Shown piece after piece: positions 12,057 through 24,206 of a stretch of 64,000 nucleotides of DNA; position 1 is the stretch's first letter; each line of letters begins with the position of its first letter. Under the pieces are notes generated by a model. The model had not been told where the DNA came from. It did not search any database and saw only the letters and a list, made by a program, of their open reading frames with translations. This DNA comes from Prosapia bicincta (lineage: Eukaryota; Arthropoda; Insecta; Hemiptera; Cercopidae). Made by a program: the position numbers and the translations under genes. The stretch is taken from NCBI GenBank assembly GCA_036971475.1, contig JBAIZL010000376.1, positions 2,674,001-2,738,000 of the forward strand, written 5' to 3'.

Positions 12057-12866
12057 AAGTGAATGTAAATTTTATACATCATGATTGAAATTAAAAAATT
12101 TCAACTAAAAAAAATTTTTAAACATATAAACACTATAATTGAGCCTCAATATATTTTAAATGACAAAACACACTTACTAATTAACATAATTTTTGAATAA
12201 GTTTGACAATTACAACAGAACATACAAAAAATTTATGATAATAGACGCAAAAAAATCAAAATATAAATACCAAAACTGGAGCACCTGGTATCTCAATGTA
12301 CAAACTAGAAGTCTAATCTATTGTAACAATAACCTGAACGTTTCTGCTAATGTAATGTATTAAACGTTTCTGCTGAGATTTTTCACCAAGTTTAATAAAT
12401 CACTAGTTCACGTTTTAATCATAAACGTAACAATGTATAACTATGATGGATTACAGACTCTGTTAAGAAGTAGCATAGTTTTTCTGCAAGATTAAATACT
12501 TATTTTTCAATTATGTATAATCCTGAAGCTAAAGTTACAGTTGACACTCTAAATATCTTATATACAACAGAGATAAAAGTTTGACCCTGCTTTCTACCAA
12601 GTGGACCCAAATCATATATACAAGTTTAAACTTGTAAGAGCAGTACCAATGTTGTTCTAATGAGGACTATTTAGGCAGTTTTTTTTTTTTTTTTGTCTAT
12701 AGAGTTTTAAAACATTGATATACTGTTCTAACTACAGGATCTCAATATTCTAGAATGGAAAATCCTAGAAAAGTTATTGTATGCTTAATTTGTATGATTA
12801 TTTATACCTAAATTTGAAAAATTTGTAGGTAGTTTAGGGGACAAAGGCAAGTTCAGAAGGTATAAA

Positions 12867-12910
12867 CCACACACACACACACACACACAGATATACGTAT
12901 ATACATTCAT

Positions 12911-12962
<52 letters not shown>
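12867..12962. repeat. (CA)n and (TA)n microsatellites
   Basis: A short (CA)n run at about 12868-12888 is followed by a (TA)n run at about 12918-12962. The (TA)n directly abuts the left end of the Penelope palindrome, as at the other Penelope tails in this window. Confidence 0.95.
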
Positions 12963-12966
<4 letters not shown>

Positions 12967-13284
12967 TTTTTGGACTAGGAGACTGACAGACTTACCTTGG
13001 TAAGAGTCCACTCTGTAGTCTTGAAATAGAAACACATAAAAGCACTTAAACAATGATATATTTCAACCACACAGTGGTCTTTGTCAATCGAAGAGAAAAC
13101 ACAAAAAGGAATATGAGAGAATGAAATAATTGTAATCACAGATTGTGTAGAGTAGAAATCAGATGTCACAGATGCACAGATTAAAGATATATATATTGTT
13201 TCCATGAACATATGAGTGATTATAGTTTATATAAGTCTGTCAGGGGAAAAGAGATAAGGCTATTTGGAAAAAAAATGAATGGAT

Positions 13285-14748
13285 TTATCTGATGTTGAGG
13301 TTAGGGGATTCTCTGGACTTGGTATACCACTGGTATGATAGTTCCCACCTTCTCAGTTCTGAGGGATTGCAATCAGGGGGGAGTGATTTAATTATTTTTG
13401 TGGTATAGCAGTCATCAAAAGTTGTGATGTTGTGACTCGCAGCATGTTGAGCTGTTGGTCTATCCATATTCATAATTTTAACATCATGTCTGTGGCCATT
13501 CATTCTGATATTCAGACCATCCGTGGTCAGGCCTATGTACTGTGCTGAGCAAAGTTTACATTGTAGCTGGTATATGACATTTTTCGATGTACAATTATGA
13601 TGACCCTGTATTTTGAAGACCATTTTTGTTGTTTGGCTGTTGAAACTATTTGCTGAGGGGTGTATTGGACACGTCTTGCATCTAGGTCTATTACATGGGA
13701 AGGAGCCATGAGGAAGTTTGTGTGGTTTCTCTGCATCAGGGTCTGGTAGTTTAGGATGTACTAGGATGTTTTTCAAGTTGGGAGGTTGCTTGTACCAAAT
13801 TTGCGGTGGATTGGTGAAAAGATTTTTGGTGTGGACGGAAGCTTGAAGAATTTTGAAGCCATCTCTCAATATCTTGTTGAGTTTATGTAGACCAGGATGG
13901 TAATCTGTTATTAAAGACAGTTTATTTTGTTCTGTTTGTGGTTTATGGTGAACCGAGGATTGTGCTGAATGAATTTGGTTTTCAATCAGTTTTTTTGGGT
14001 ATCCTCTTCTCTGGAAGGCTGTTGATATCTTTCTATTAAAATCTTCCAATTCCCTATCATTCTAACAGATTCTCTTACCCCTGATTGCTTGACTGTATGG
14101 AATGGATCGTTTTATGTTTATTGGGTGGTTGCTGTCGAAATGGAGATATTGTAGGTGGTTTGTAGGTTTGATGTGAATTCCTGTGTTGATATTTCCATTC
14201 TGGAGTGTTACCTCTACATCCAAAAAGGTGATGGCTGATGTAGATTTCTCCCAGGTAAATTGAAGTGTGGAGAATTGTGTCAGGCTGTCTAAAAATGTCT
14301 CAAGTGTTGAAGCACCCTGTGTCCAAATTAGGAAGATGTCATCTATATATCTATACCAACATAATGGCTGGTGTGTTTGTGTCTTTAGAAAACTTTCTTC
14401 CAACAATCCCATGTACAGATTTGCGTACGATGGTGCCATTCTGGTACCCATTGCTGTTCCCTTTATTTGAAAGTAGTTCCTTCCCTCAAACTGAAAGTTG
14501 TTCTTCTCGAGGATGAACCTGGTCAGGTTCACAAGAAAAGGTGTAGTGGGAGAAGGCTTGCCTGGGCGTTTGTTTAGAAAATTCTCTATTGCAGATAGGC
14601 CGTGTGCATGAGGGATGTTGGTATAGAGAGAGGTGACATCTATGGTGACCAAAATAGTTACTGGGGGTAGAGGTACAGATATTTGTGAGAGTCGATCTAT
14701 GAAGTGATTGGTCCCACATGATCCCTCATGTACATGGCCTATCTGCAA
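13285..14748 (-). pseudogene. Penelope-like RT/GIY-YIG, left arm, 5'-truncated
   Basis: Reading leftward: palm-A segment TIDVTSLYTNIPH, then KGTAMGTRMAPSYANLYMG, the catalytic WYRYIDDIFLIW (a YIDD box), ITFLDVEV, and a C-terminal GIY-YIG domain with VIYQLQCKLC, QYIGLTTDGLNIRMNGHRHD. The frame is continuous except for one TAG at about 14052, between the RT and the linker to the endonuclease. The right arm has TCG there. The N-terminal part of the RT is absent, and the first codons (about 14720-14748) are read out of the opposite arm. The copy is defective. Confidence 0.88.
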
Positions 14749-16052
14749 TAGAGAATTTTCTAAACAAACGCATAGGCAAGCCTTCTCCCACTACACCTTT
14801 TCTTGTGAACCTGACCAGGTTGATCCTCGAGAAGAACAACTTTCAGTTTGAGCGAAGGAACTACCTTCAAATAAAGGGAACAGCAATGGGTACCAGAATG
14901 GCACCATCGTACGCAAATCTGTACATGGGATTGTTGGAAGAAAGTTTTCTAAAGACACAAACACACCAGCCATTATGTTGGTATAGATATATAGATGACA
15001 TCTTCCTAATTTGGACACAGGGTGCTTCAACACTTGAGACATTTTTAGACAGCCTGACACAATTCTCCACACTTCAATTTACCTGGGAGAAATCTACATC
15101 AGCCATCACCTTTTTGGATATAGAGGTAACACTCCAGAATGGAAATATCAACACAGGAATTCACATCAAACCTACAAACCACCTACAATAAATCCATTTC
15201 GACAGCAACCACCCAATAAACATAAAACGATCCATTCCATACAGTCAAGCAATCAGGGGTAAGAGAATCTGTTCGAATGATAGGGAATTGGAAGATTTTA
15301 ATAGAAAGATATCAACAGCCTTCCAGAGAAGAGGATACCCAAAAAAACTGATTGAAAACCAAATTCATTCAGCACAATCCTCGGTTCACCATAAACCACA
15401 AACAGAACAAAATAAACTGTCTTTAATAACAGACTACCATCCTGGTCTACATAAACTCAACAAGATATTGAGAGATGGCTTCAAAATTCTTCAAGCTTCC
15501 GTCCACACCAAAAATCTTTTCACCAATCCACCGCAAATTTGGTACAAGCAACCTCCCAACTTGAAAAACATCCTAGTACATCCTAAACTACCAGACCCTG
15601 ATGCAGAGAAACCACACAAACTTCCTCATGGCTCCTTCTCATGTAATAGACCTAGATGCAAGACGTGTCCAATACACCCCTCAGCAAATAGTTTCAACAG
15701 CCAAACAACAAAAATGGTCTTCAAAATACAGGGTCATCATAATTGTACATCGAAAAATGTCATATACCAGCTACAATGTAAACTTTGCTCAGCACAGTAC
15801 ATAGGCCTGACCACGAATGGTCTGAATATCAGAATGAATGGCCACAGACATGATGTTAAAATTATGAATATGGATAGACCAACAGCTCAACATGCTGCGA
15901 GTCACAACATCACAACTTTTGATGACTGCTATACCACAAAAATAATTAAATCACTCCCCCCTGATTGCAATCCCTCAGAACTGAGAAGGTGGGAACTATC
16001 ATACCAGTGGTATACCAAGTCCAGAGAATACCCTAACCTCAACATCAGATAA
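14718..16052 (+). pseudogene. Penelope-like RT/GIY-YIG, right arm, 5'-truncated
   Basis: Mirror copy of the left arm, starting at the IPH..GLSAIENF segment and so lacking palm motif A. It keeps AMGTRMAPSYANLYMG, the YIDD box, FLDIEV, and the complete GIY-YIG endonuclease (QYIGLTTNGLNIRMNGHRHD), closing at 16052. One in-frame TAA at 15189-15191 interrupts it where the left arm has TAT (Tyr). So each arm carries a different single nonsense codon, and the two arms are otherwise almost the same. Confidence 0.88.
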
Positions 16053-16245
16053 ATCCATTCATTTTTTTTCCAAATAGCCTTATCTCTTTTCCCCTGACAG
16101 ACTTATATAAACTATAATCACTCATATGTTCATGGAAACAATATATATATCTTTAATCTGTGCATCTGTGACATCTGATTTCTACTCTACACAATCTGTG
16201 ATTACAATTATTTCATTCTCTCATATTCCTTTTTGTGTTTTCTCT

Positions 16246-16290
16246 TCGATTGACAAAGACCACTGTGTGGTTGAAATATATCATTGTTTA
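16246..16290 (+). ncRNA. Hammerhead-like motif in family B tail
   Basis: Core TTGACAA at 16250-16256, an extra A, stem II GACCAC/GTGGTT (16258-16263, 16267-16272), GAA, self-complementary stem III ATATAT (16276-16281), C at 16282. Stem I is poor, so this is a weaker case than the tails at 10653 and 60371. The mirror copy sits in the left arm at about 13047-13091 on the minus strand. Confidence 0.4.
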
Positions 16291-16439
16291 AGTGCTTTTA
16301 TGTGTTTCTATTTCAAGACTACAGAGTGGACTCTTACCAAGGTAAGTCTGTCAGTCTCCTAGTCCAAAAAATTTAAATAATCTTTACCAACCAAAACTAA
16401 CCTAAAAAAAAAAAAATTATATATATATATATATCGTGA

Positions 16440-16602
16440 TATTTCACACTGTCCATTATTTTTCCGCTGCACTGACTTTATGAAGTTATTATTATTACTT
16501 TTAAATAATTTTTTCCACCACTGAGTGATTTGACAATAGTCAAGTGACCGAAAGGTGCCTTATCACGTAAGGTAAAATTATCGCACTAAAGTAATAATAA
16601 TA

Positions 16603-16606
<4 letters not shown>
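16440..16606 (+). repeat. Penelope-like tail with hammerhead-like core
   Basis: This piece matches, in inverted orientation, sequence at 60482-60540 (TTTTCCG(C/T)TGCACTGACTTTATGAAGTTA) and, in direct orientation, the tail unit at 60372-60420. Hammerhead layout: stem I GTGAT/ATCAC (16525-16529, 16562-16566), core TTGACAA (16530-16536), stem II (A)GTCA/TGAC(C), GAA, stem III AGGTGCCT. Outer GTTATTATTATTAC and GTAATAATAATAAC words form a further inverted pair. A (TA)n array follows directly (16607-16657). Confidence 0.6.

Positions 16607-16657
<51 letters not shown>
16607..16657. repeat. (TA)n microsatellite
   Basis: About 25 TA units between two Penelope-tail units. It overlaps the first bases of the next palindrome. 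Confidence 0.97.
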
Positions 16658-16660
<3 letters not shown>

Positions 16661-16856
16661 TTTCACTTATGTACTTAAACAAGAATCTTACTTGGTATTT
16701 ATGCAAGCGCTTTCAGAAGCTAGCGAGTGCTTCCATCATCTGGCATACTTGTATACTCATCAGTATGCCAGATGATGGAAGCACTCGCTAGCTTCTGAAA
16801 GCGCTTGCATAAATACCAAGTAAGATTCTTGTTTAAGTACATAAGTGAAAGTGATA
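16655..16856. repeat. Short Penelope-tail palindrome with hammerhead-like units
   Basis: Arms of 94 bp (16655-16748 and 16763-16856) are perfect or near-perfect inverted copies around a 14-bp loop. In the right arm a hammerhead-like fold can be drawn: stem I TATGC (16764-16768) with GCATA (16807-16811), core CAGATGA (consensus CUGAUGA with position 4 changed), one extra T, stem II GGAAGC/GCTTCT, GAA, self-complementary stem III AGCGCT (16800-16805), T at the cleavage position. Both outer ends lead to (TA)n. Confidence 0.75.
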
Positions 16857-16888
16857 AGTGTATACAAGAAAACAGTGTTGCATAATCT

Positions 16889-16892
<4 letters not shown>

Positions 16893-16954
<62 letters not shown>
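16893..16954. repeat. (TA)n microsatellite, insertion site of gypsy array
   Basis: Continuous TA repeats ending exactly at the first base of the leftmost LTR. The array resumes at 28249 after the rightmost LTR, so the three-LTR element was inserted into one TA array. Confidence 0.97.
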
Positions 16955-16957
<3 letters not shown>

Positions 16958-18160
16958 AATAATTGGTAAATTCACTTTTATAAGTCTTAATAAAATTTAT
17001 AAGTTAAAAGAAATAACGATTCAATGCTGCTTTTGTTACAAAAATTTTAATATATTAATATGACATTCCTTATTTTCTTTTATAAAGTCACTTACTAATT
17101 ACAAAGTCTTATTTCATCCACAAAGAATTACAAAATTTAAGCTTTATTAGCCTAAGTCTAAAATTTGTTTATGGCAGCAAGAAGTTTAGTTATAAATTTT
17201 AATATTAATTGAATTTGATTTAATTACTTTAATTTGCGCTTGAGCTCTCCTTATCTCGGTTTAATAGGTGGGTTTTCTAAATTTTGAATAATAAAATTTG
17301 AGTTGGCACTTTCAAAAAAATATCTAAGTTACAATTCTTACAAGCTAAAATTTTTTACAAGTTATTTGGTTTCTAATTAAATAATTTCCTGAATAATGTC
17401 TTCTTAATCGATCAGTTCAATGATTTGGCTTAATGTTATTCTGTAATTATGATTTGAATACGATACTGCACTTTCCGCACCAGTTAAAAAAATAAAATTT
17501 CTACAGCCAATTCTGAAACACGTCTGCCTCGTTCAAATGCTCTGTCCCAACTAACTGACGCTCCCTTTTTAGCAATAAAATGGCCAAGTCGTCAATTTCC
17601 GCTATTTTCTCGTTTATTCCTTGTAACAGCTCTACGGATGTCATGTTCACCGCCTCTGATACACTTCTTCTTCTTAACAACTGCACTTAAATTTCTTTGC
17701 AAAACAATTGCATTGAAATCTTATTTCCCAAACTGTTTTAGATTATATCTCCACGAGAAATATTTAAAACGAATATCTTTTGCCGGTCAATGCGCACGCA
17801 ACTCCACAAATTCGTTCTCCCATCTTGTTTACTTCAGAACATTTCACTAGCTTGCCGTTTGAAAGTTTTAAGTGTATTTATATCGTTCTATTGTTCTATT
17901 CAAATTGTTATCTATTAATTACTTCTAAAACATTTTCTTATAAATAGTGATTTGTGTGTTTTTTTTTTCTTTTTATATAAAAGCTTGTGATTAGATCTAA
18001 AATGTGGCCATGTGCATTTTCTACACAAGTGAAATTAGGTTATGTTTACATTTCGTTACTGGTATATTGTAGTAATTTTTTTTGCATACTGAATTTATTT
18101 ATATATATTTATCTTATTTTGTAAGTGCCTTTTATATATATACTACTTCAAAATGTTACA
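16955..18160 (-). repeat. Ty3/gypsy element 1: left LTR (3' LTR of minus-strand element)
   Basis: 1,206 bp bounded by TGTAATAATTGG and AAAATGTTACA (TGTAA/TTACA ends). It matches 27045-28248 nearly throughout and 24415-25155 except for a deletion. The neighbouring internal base run on the minus strand, GGGGACTA, is a plausible polypurine tract. On the minus strand this is the downstream LTR of the complete internal region. Confidence 0.93.
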
Positions 18161-18821
18161 TAGTCCCCAAATTTAGATTTAAAAAAATTTTGATTCAAAA
18201 ATTCCTTTTTTTTTAATCTCAATTTTCACATTTTGGGAGTAAACTCTTACTCTATCCTTCTTGCTTGTCTGCTGCCCTCTAATTACATATGATATACTTA
18301 ACTCCTAACAATACAATAAATTAACAATTAACATTTAATCAACAATCCTCTTATACTCTTAACATCTAGTACATTAATCATTTTCTGATTCTTAGAATCT
18401 ATTTTATAACCTTTTTCTTTTTCTTTCTTTATTTTAATTTTAATAGAATGGAATCTTTCCAATCATAAGTCTTTTTATTTATCTATATAATCTATCTTCT
18501 GACACAGTGTTTTTTTTTTTTCTTAATTTTAGCCTAACCCAGTCATAGCATGTCTAGGTTGTTTGTAGGTTAGGTCCTTGTTCTTATTCGTTCATCCCTT
18601 TCTATTTTATTTAAATTTATATATTTTTTATTTCTTTATTTTTTTTTCAAGTGTTTGTTTAATTATTAAGTCATTTCTGGTCCATTGTCATTTCCGGTTT
18701 ATTTGTTATCTATCCCTCCTACATTCGCTTCCTTCTCCTAATACTTTTATATCCTGAGTCATTCCGATTGTTACCATCTTATTATCCCTTGTTATTTTCC
18801 TTTCTCTCGACTTCTCCCTTA
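18161..18821 (-). other. Gypsy element 1 untranslated segment before 3' LTR
   Basis: 660 bp between the end of the integrase frame and the LTR, very T-rich on the + strand. There is no env-like or other open frame. It is repeated at about 25156-25817 in the truncated unit with only small differences. Confidence 0.7.
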
Positions 18822-19904
18822 CTATTTAATTTGTTCTATCTGAAATTTATCTGATTCTCCATGGTGTGCCTCCCTTGGTTCATAAAATTTCTTTAACAAG
18901 CTAATATGGAAAATTCCTCTAATTTTATTGCTTCTAGCATCTTTGATTTCATAAGTCGCCTTGCCATATTTCTTGGTGATCACATAAGGTCCATCATATA
19001 TATAAAATAATTTTGCCATCTCACCTCTTATACCCTGTGGTTGCCAATTTTCTTTTACTAATACCTTGTCCCCAACATTTAATTCTTCTATTTTATGAGT
19101 TCTATTAAATTTCTCTGCTCTCTTATGAGCCTTCTTCTTAATTCTACTCCTAGCAATTTCTAAATGACTTTCTAAATTTATTAATTTTGAACTCCAGCCT
19201 AAATTTTTTATTTCCTTTTGCCAAAACCTTTCATCCTGAATTCCTAGTTGTAGCTGGTTAGGTGTGTATCCTGTAGTCTCATGAGGAATTTCATTAATTG
19301 CCTGGTTAATAACCTCTACATATTTTCCCCATTCTCTATGGTTATGATGACAATATGTTCTCAAACATCTAATGATCTCCTTATTCACCCTCTCAACGAT
19401 ATTGCTTTGTGGCCTCCTTATAGGAGAAAATATTGGTTTCATTTCTCTATTTTTAATATACTCCAGCCATTTCTTATTATTAAACTGGGTTCCATGATCA
19501 GTCTGTATTCTTTCTACTCTCCCGAATTTTTCTATATAATTTTCTAAACATTTAATTGCCTCCCCTGTGGTTGCCTTTTTCAATTTATAGATTTGAACGA
19601 ATTTTGTAAATACATCTAAAATTACTAATAAATACTTATAGCCTCCTACAGTTCTTTGAAATGGTCCTATAAAATCAATTGACAATTGCTCCTTTGGTTT
19701 TTCCACTTGGATCCCTTTCATCTCTCCAAAATTACCTTGGGTTACATTTTTAGCTCTTTGACAAATATTACATGTTTTAATAATTCCCCTAATGCTTTTT
19801 CCCATTTTCTTCCAAGTGAAGCTCTCTGATAATATGGTATGACATTTCTTAGCTCCTGCATGCAGGTAATAATCATGACAAGTACCCACTATTTCTTTAA
19901 TCAT
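18822..19904 (-). pseudogene. Gypsy element 1 pol: integrase part
   Basis: The integrase half of pol joins host DNA and element cDNA. Visible in order: an HHCC zinc module (H-D-Y-Y-L-H..C-N-I-C), then the DDE core (LSIDFIGPF, then QTDHGTQF, then PQSNIVERVNKEI), and a C-terminal segment around WQPQGIRGEMAKLFYIYDGPY that ends the protein with HISLLKKF. All three catalytic acids are present. It is in the same frame as the RT part upstream but cut off from it by a TAA at about 19917-19919, so this copy cannot make full pol. A second, shorter copy lies at 25818-26810. Confidence 0.9.
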
Positions 19905-19931
19905 TCCCTTTGGTACTACTATTTTCCAACT

Positions 19932-21743
19932 TTACCTATTTCTTTTATATACTAAGTTATTAATAATTTTATAATTTTGAGGATAATTTTGAATGTTTTC
20001 TTTTATTTCTCTAACTTCCAAATCTTCTACTTGTAATTTACTAAATTCTTTAAATTTTGTACACATTTCCATATCCATAACTCTTTCTATATAATTTATT
20101 TGTAATTCTGAATTTTGGTCTCTTCTTTCAAACTTATTTTTGTCACAAGGGTTCCTGCTCAATAGGTCTGCAACTACATTTTCTTTTCCTTTACAGTGTT
20201 CAATAGTATAATCATATTCTTGCATTAGTAATATCCATCTATGCAATCTTGAATTTAAAATTTTACAAGTCTTAATAAAAGTTAAGGCCTGATGGTCAGT
20301 CTGGATCACAATTTTTCTTCCTAGGATGATCTGTCTTGCTTTCTGCAGACAAAACAATATAGCAAGTAATTCCTTCTCAGTGGTATAATATTTAACTTCA
20401 CTTCCTTTTAATGTGCGGTTCATAAACATTACTGCCTTTTTCTCCCCCTTTTCATCAATCTGATAGATGTGTCCTCCTATGGCATATTCACTGGCATCTG
20501 TTTGTAGGTAAAATGTTTTCTGGTAATCTGGGTGAGTAAGTACATTTGTTTCCAAAAATTTTTTCTTTAATTTAATAAAATTTCGCTCCTCCTCTTCTGT
20601 CCAAATAAATTTGTTTCTATTAGATAATAATTTTAATAATGGTTGTACAAATTCTGAATATTTTTCTATAAATTTATTATAATAATTAGCCATTCCAATA
20701 AAACCTTTTAACTGTCGAGGATTTTTAGGTGAGGGAAATTCTAATATAGCTCTAACCTTCTCTTCATCCATTTTTACTCCATTTGTAGTCAATCTATACC
20801 CTAAGAATGAAACATCTTTTCTACAGAACTCTGATTTATCAATTTTAATGGTCATGTTGTTTTTTAAAAAAATTTGGAAGATCTTTTCTAGGTGTTTTTT
20901 ATGCTCCTCAAATGTCTCAGACATACAGACTATATCATCTACATATATTAAGGTGAAATCTTCTAATTCCTCCCTCATAATACTGTCCATAGCTCTTGCC
21001 AATGCTGCTAGAGATGTTTTCAATCCATAGGGTGTAACAACAAACTGGTATGTTTTCCCTCTATGTTGGAATGCAGTATATTTTCTTGACTCCTCTTCCA
21101 ATTCAACCTGCCAGAAACTGTTAGTGAGGTCCATGGTACTCAACCAATTAACTCTCTTTGCTCTGTGTAGAATCTCATTTATTCCTCTATAGCAATCATA
21201 ATCCGGAATTATAATTTCATTTAGTTTTCTTGCATCTAAACATAATCTAACTTTCCCATTGGTTTTGATGACTGGGACTATTGGATTAATATATGGACTA
21301 GTACTTCTTTCAATTATACCTAACCTCAACATTTTCTCTATCTCTTCTTGTACCTGATCTTGGTACTTTGTAGGAATTGGGTAATTTCTTTGGTAAAATG
21401 GTACATCTTCCCTAACTTTAATCTTATGTTTATATGCAGTGCATAAACCGGGCTGGTCTGAAAATACTTCTTTATACTTCTCTATTAAACCACTCATCTC
21501 CTGTCTTTGTTCCTCAGTTACCTCTTCATTCCCTATTCTTTCAAAAATATCCTCTTTTTTTATCTCTCCCTCCTCTTGTACAATTTTAATATAATTTTGA
21601 CTCTGGTTTCCAAAAGTTTCAAATTCTTCCCATTTTTCCATATCATTCATTCCTTCCTGTTCATCACAACTCAATTCCTCCTCCATCTCATTTTCAAAAT
21701 TATTCATCTCCCCTTTAAATTTTGTCTGCCCATCTACACTCAT
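19932..21743 (-). pseudogene. Gypsy element 1 pol: reverse transcriptase and RNase H
   Basis: Ty3/gypsy RT with an acidic N-terminal linker (about residues 1-110), then YQRNYPIPTKY, PYINPIVPVIK, LCLDARKLNEI, the fingers/palm motif STMDLTNSFWQVEL, VTPYGLKTSLAAL, and the catalytic YVDDIV at about 20930-20945, then FLGYRLT. RNase H follows with QTDASEYAIGG, TEKELLAI, QTDHQAL and the thumb-like HRWILLMQEYDY. The start ATG at 21743 comes two codons after a TAA that ends the protease frame in the same phase. The frame closes with a premature TAA at 19932 just before the integrase. The gene is therefore broken on both sides although the enzyme motifs are intact. Confidence 0.92.
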
Positions 21744-21746
21744 TTT

Positions 21747-22293
21747 TTATTTATATAATTTGTTTTCATATTTAAACTCCATCTCCCATTTTCCAAAATC
21801 AAGTTGTGCCTCCACATCCATCAACATATCCGTACCTATAATAAATTTTCTCAATAAGCCTGGCACCACTAGGCATTGAAACGGATATTTTACCCCTCCT
21901 ATTTCTCCTATTACCATGATCATTTTGTTTATCTTTTTAGTTTTCTTATTTGTTGCAGTCCGAATGGTTAAATTTTTTATTGGTAGGATTTCTATTTTTC
22001 CTATTTTATTTTTATTCTCTAACATCCATTTCTCCTGGATACATGTTACGTTACTGCCTGTGTCTATTAATGCTGGTAAACTTGTATCTTCCATCTTAAT
22101 CTCTATCTCTGGGTTTATTATTTTTTTTTTCAATTCCTAAATTATAATTTCTCTCCTCATCTTCTTGTTCTAAAAATTTTCTACTGATTAATACATTATT
22201 TATAGTTAACTTATTTTTATCGTAGGAGCTTTTATCAAATTTTATTACTGGCAACCTCATTTGTTCTGTTTGATGCTCCTTTTCCTGATCCAA
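21747..22293 (-). pseudogene. Gypsy element 1 protease region
   Basis: An aspartic protease with the active-site box ALIDTGSNVTCIQ (about 22040-22080) followed by a flap-like PIKNLTIRTATNKKTKK and a C-terminal IIGTDMLMDV. It ends in TAA at 21747-21749, in phase with the RT frame. Upstream, a separate frame (22293-22096) continues the same protein and is joined only by slippage in an A10 run at about 22121-22130. The run could be a frameshift site between gag and protease or a sequencing or mutational length change. Confidence 0.8.
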
Positions 22294-22384
22294 GGCGACG
22301 ATACCAGTGTTCTCTAGTTTTCCGTTTGACTATGTGCACCATCCTCCTTCCTTGTCCCCACACATCTCCTTGTCTCTATCTGAT

Positions 22385-24206
22385 TTACTTCCTTCTGGCT
22401 CCTGTCATTGGTTCTGTAATTCCTGTCTCCTCTATTTTCTCGATTATTTTCCTGCCCTGGTCTTGGTTCAACATTCCCCCTCTATCTATTCTTCTGTTAA
22501 AAAACTGGACATATGGCCGCCCTTCATTCCTATATTCATTCCTTCTATACAATTCTCCTGGTCCTGGAAATCTTCTATTTCCCTGCTGTCTCATCCCTTC
22601 CTCACCCCTTCTGGGTGGAAATCTATTTCCATTCTGTTCCTCTCTAGGGGTAGGCCTATTCCATGGTCCCCTGTTTCTCTGTCTTATTTCCTTATTTCTC
22701 TCCTCTATGTCCTCCTCATTCAGCATCCTTTCCATCTCTCGGATCGTTTTTATATTTTGCACCCTTCTTGACAACTGTATCCTTTCATTAAAATGCCGGC
22801 TTAATCTCCGGACTATCTCTTCCTCATTTTGCGGTGGTGTCATGTTCTTTAAAACTATGACTCTTTCTATGAAATAATCTGCTCTGGCTCTTCCATTTCC
22901 CTCAATATACCTTTCATTTTCCATTCTCTCTTTAATGCCTTCCTGTATTTCTTTGGCCCAGTATCTTTCTATAAATCTATCTTGTAAATCCGCAAAATCT
23001 TCCACCTCCTCTCTGATTGATTCCCACCATCTAGCCGCTCCTACTTCCAAAGCTCTATCTATGATTCCTCTCCATTCATTTTCAAATCTTTCCCCTGTCC
23101 TACATTCAAATTTTCTCTCCACATACCTATCCAGTCTTTTGAGGAACTCCATAGGGTTACCATTCCTTCCATTAAATTTGAGCATCTCCTCCTGATTCCC
23201 GCAAGACACTTGTATGATCCTTAGGCCTTCTCCTCCTTTACTTTCTTCCACCTTCTTTTCTACCTTTTCCATTCTCTGGGTCAATTCCCCTTGTTTCTCA
23301 TTATTCCTCCTTCCTTCTGTTTCCAATCGGTCAATTCTATCATTATTATTGTTTTTCTCAATCGCTATCTCCCTATTTAAAACTCTTAACTCTTCCCTGT
23401 TCTGTATTGTTATATTTTCTACCTTCTCTATCTCTTTCTTATTAATTTCTGTCACATCAGCTATTATTTCTTTTGTTTTCTCAAAATTCTCCTTAATCTT
23501 TTCCTCTAAGTCTCTTCTCATAACTCCTATTACAGCATTATTCTCTGTTCTCAACTGTTCCCTCATATCCTCTATCATTCTCCTATTTTCTTCCTTTAGG
23601 CTTTCGAATTTCTTATCCATTTCCAACCTACTTGAGGCAAATCCTCTGTTCATCTCTTCTTTCATCTCCTTATTTTCCTCCTTTATTTCCTCACTATTTT
23701 TATTTAATTTCCTTATTTCTTCATTACTCTGTTCAAATTTTCTATTCATTTCTTTTTTTATTTCCTCCTTACTCTCTTCAAATTTTCTATTCATTTCCTC
23801 TCTCCCTGTATTTATGTTTACACTCATTTCCATTAAAGTCCTCATTATATTCCTTAAATCAACACCCTCATTATTTCCCTTTTTCTGTTGGGTTTGCATC
23901 AGTGGTAATCCCCTAGCCTCATCTACTTGGGTTTCCACCTCACTCTCTTCTATAGGCATATCTGTGCCTTCCGTTTCTGTCTCTTGTATTTCTAGGCTTG
24001 TCCCTTTTTCCAATTCTATTAGGCCTATTGTAGCTTCTTCCTCTTTTTCATTTATTTTTTCTTTTAATGTCACATATTTTCCTTTTGCAGCTTCCTCAAT
24101 TGCTGTACCCTTCCTAGACCTACTATGTTTGTTATATTCCTCTAATTTTTCTGTTTTTTTTCGCTTTCTCCCCCCTTAAATTATATGTACCTGTTTCAGA
24201 TTCCAT
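22385..24206 (-). pseudogene. Gypsy element 1 gag-like protein, coiled coil, no zinc knuckle
   Basis: The long frame 24073-22385 (562 codons) continues upstream to about 24165. The likely ATG at 24206 is in another phase, separated by a G6 run, so the start is frame-shifted. The N-terminal half is Glu/Lys-rich with heptad-like runs of NRKFEESKEEIKKEMNRKFE type, a predicted long coiled coil. The middle (from about GRNGNPMEFLKRLDRYVE) resembles the capsid-like retrotransposon gag domain, with a W-W pair and ADLQDRFIERYW. The tail is Arg/Gly/Pro/Asn-rich and basic. No CCHC zinc knuckle is visible, and the basic tail may bind RNA instead. Long open frames on the other strand are shadows of this purine-rich gene. 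Confidence 0.85.

Larger units (their letters stand above)
12962..16375. mobile_element. Head-to-head Penelope palindrome, family B
   Basis: Two copies of one Penelope-like element face each other: arm 12962-14616 (minus) and arm 14721-16375 (plus), each 1,655 bp and colinear without a net length change (paired positions sum to 29,337 at both ends of the arms). The 104-bp spacer (14617-14720) is extra RT sequence belonging to the left copy, so the left copy is the longer and both are 5'-truncated inside the RT domain. The 3' untranslated tails face outward and begin GGACTAGGAGACTGACAGAC. The arms differ by only scattered substitutions. Confidence 0.93.

Noticed and set aside
13533..16362. Other-frame open frames within the Penelope palindrome (67, 78, 83, 93 codons)
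   Set aside because: They occur as mirror pairs because the arms are inverted copies, and are shadows of the RT/GIY-YIG frame or fall in the untranslated tail.
16760..17063. Open frames of Ile-Tyr repeats here and at 28131-28319, 54133-54447 and 60082-60264
   Set aside because: They are translations of (TA)n and (CA)n microsatellites.
22307..24179. Long plus-strand open frames (154, 183 and 321 codons)
   Set aside because: They lie antisense to the gypsy gag frame, which is purine-rich and so lacks stops on the other strand. Their Ser/Phe/Leu-rich products resemble nothing.
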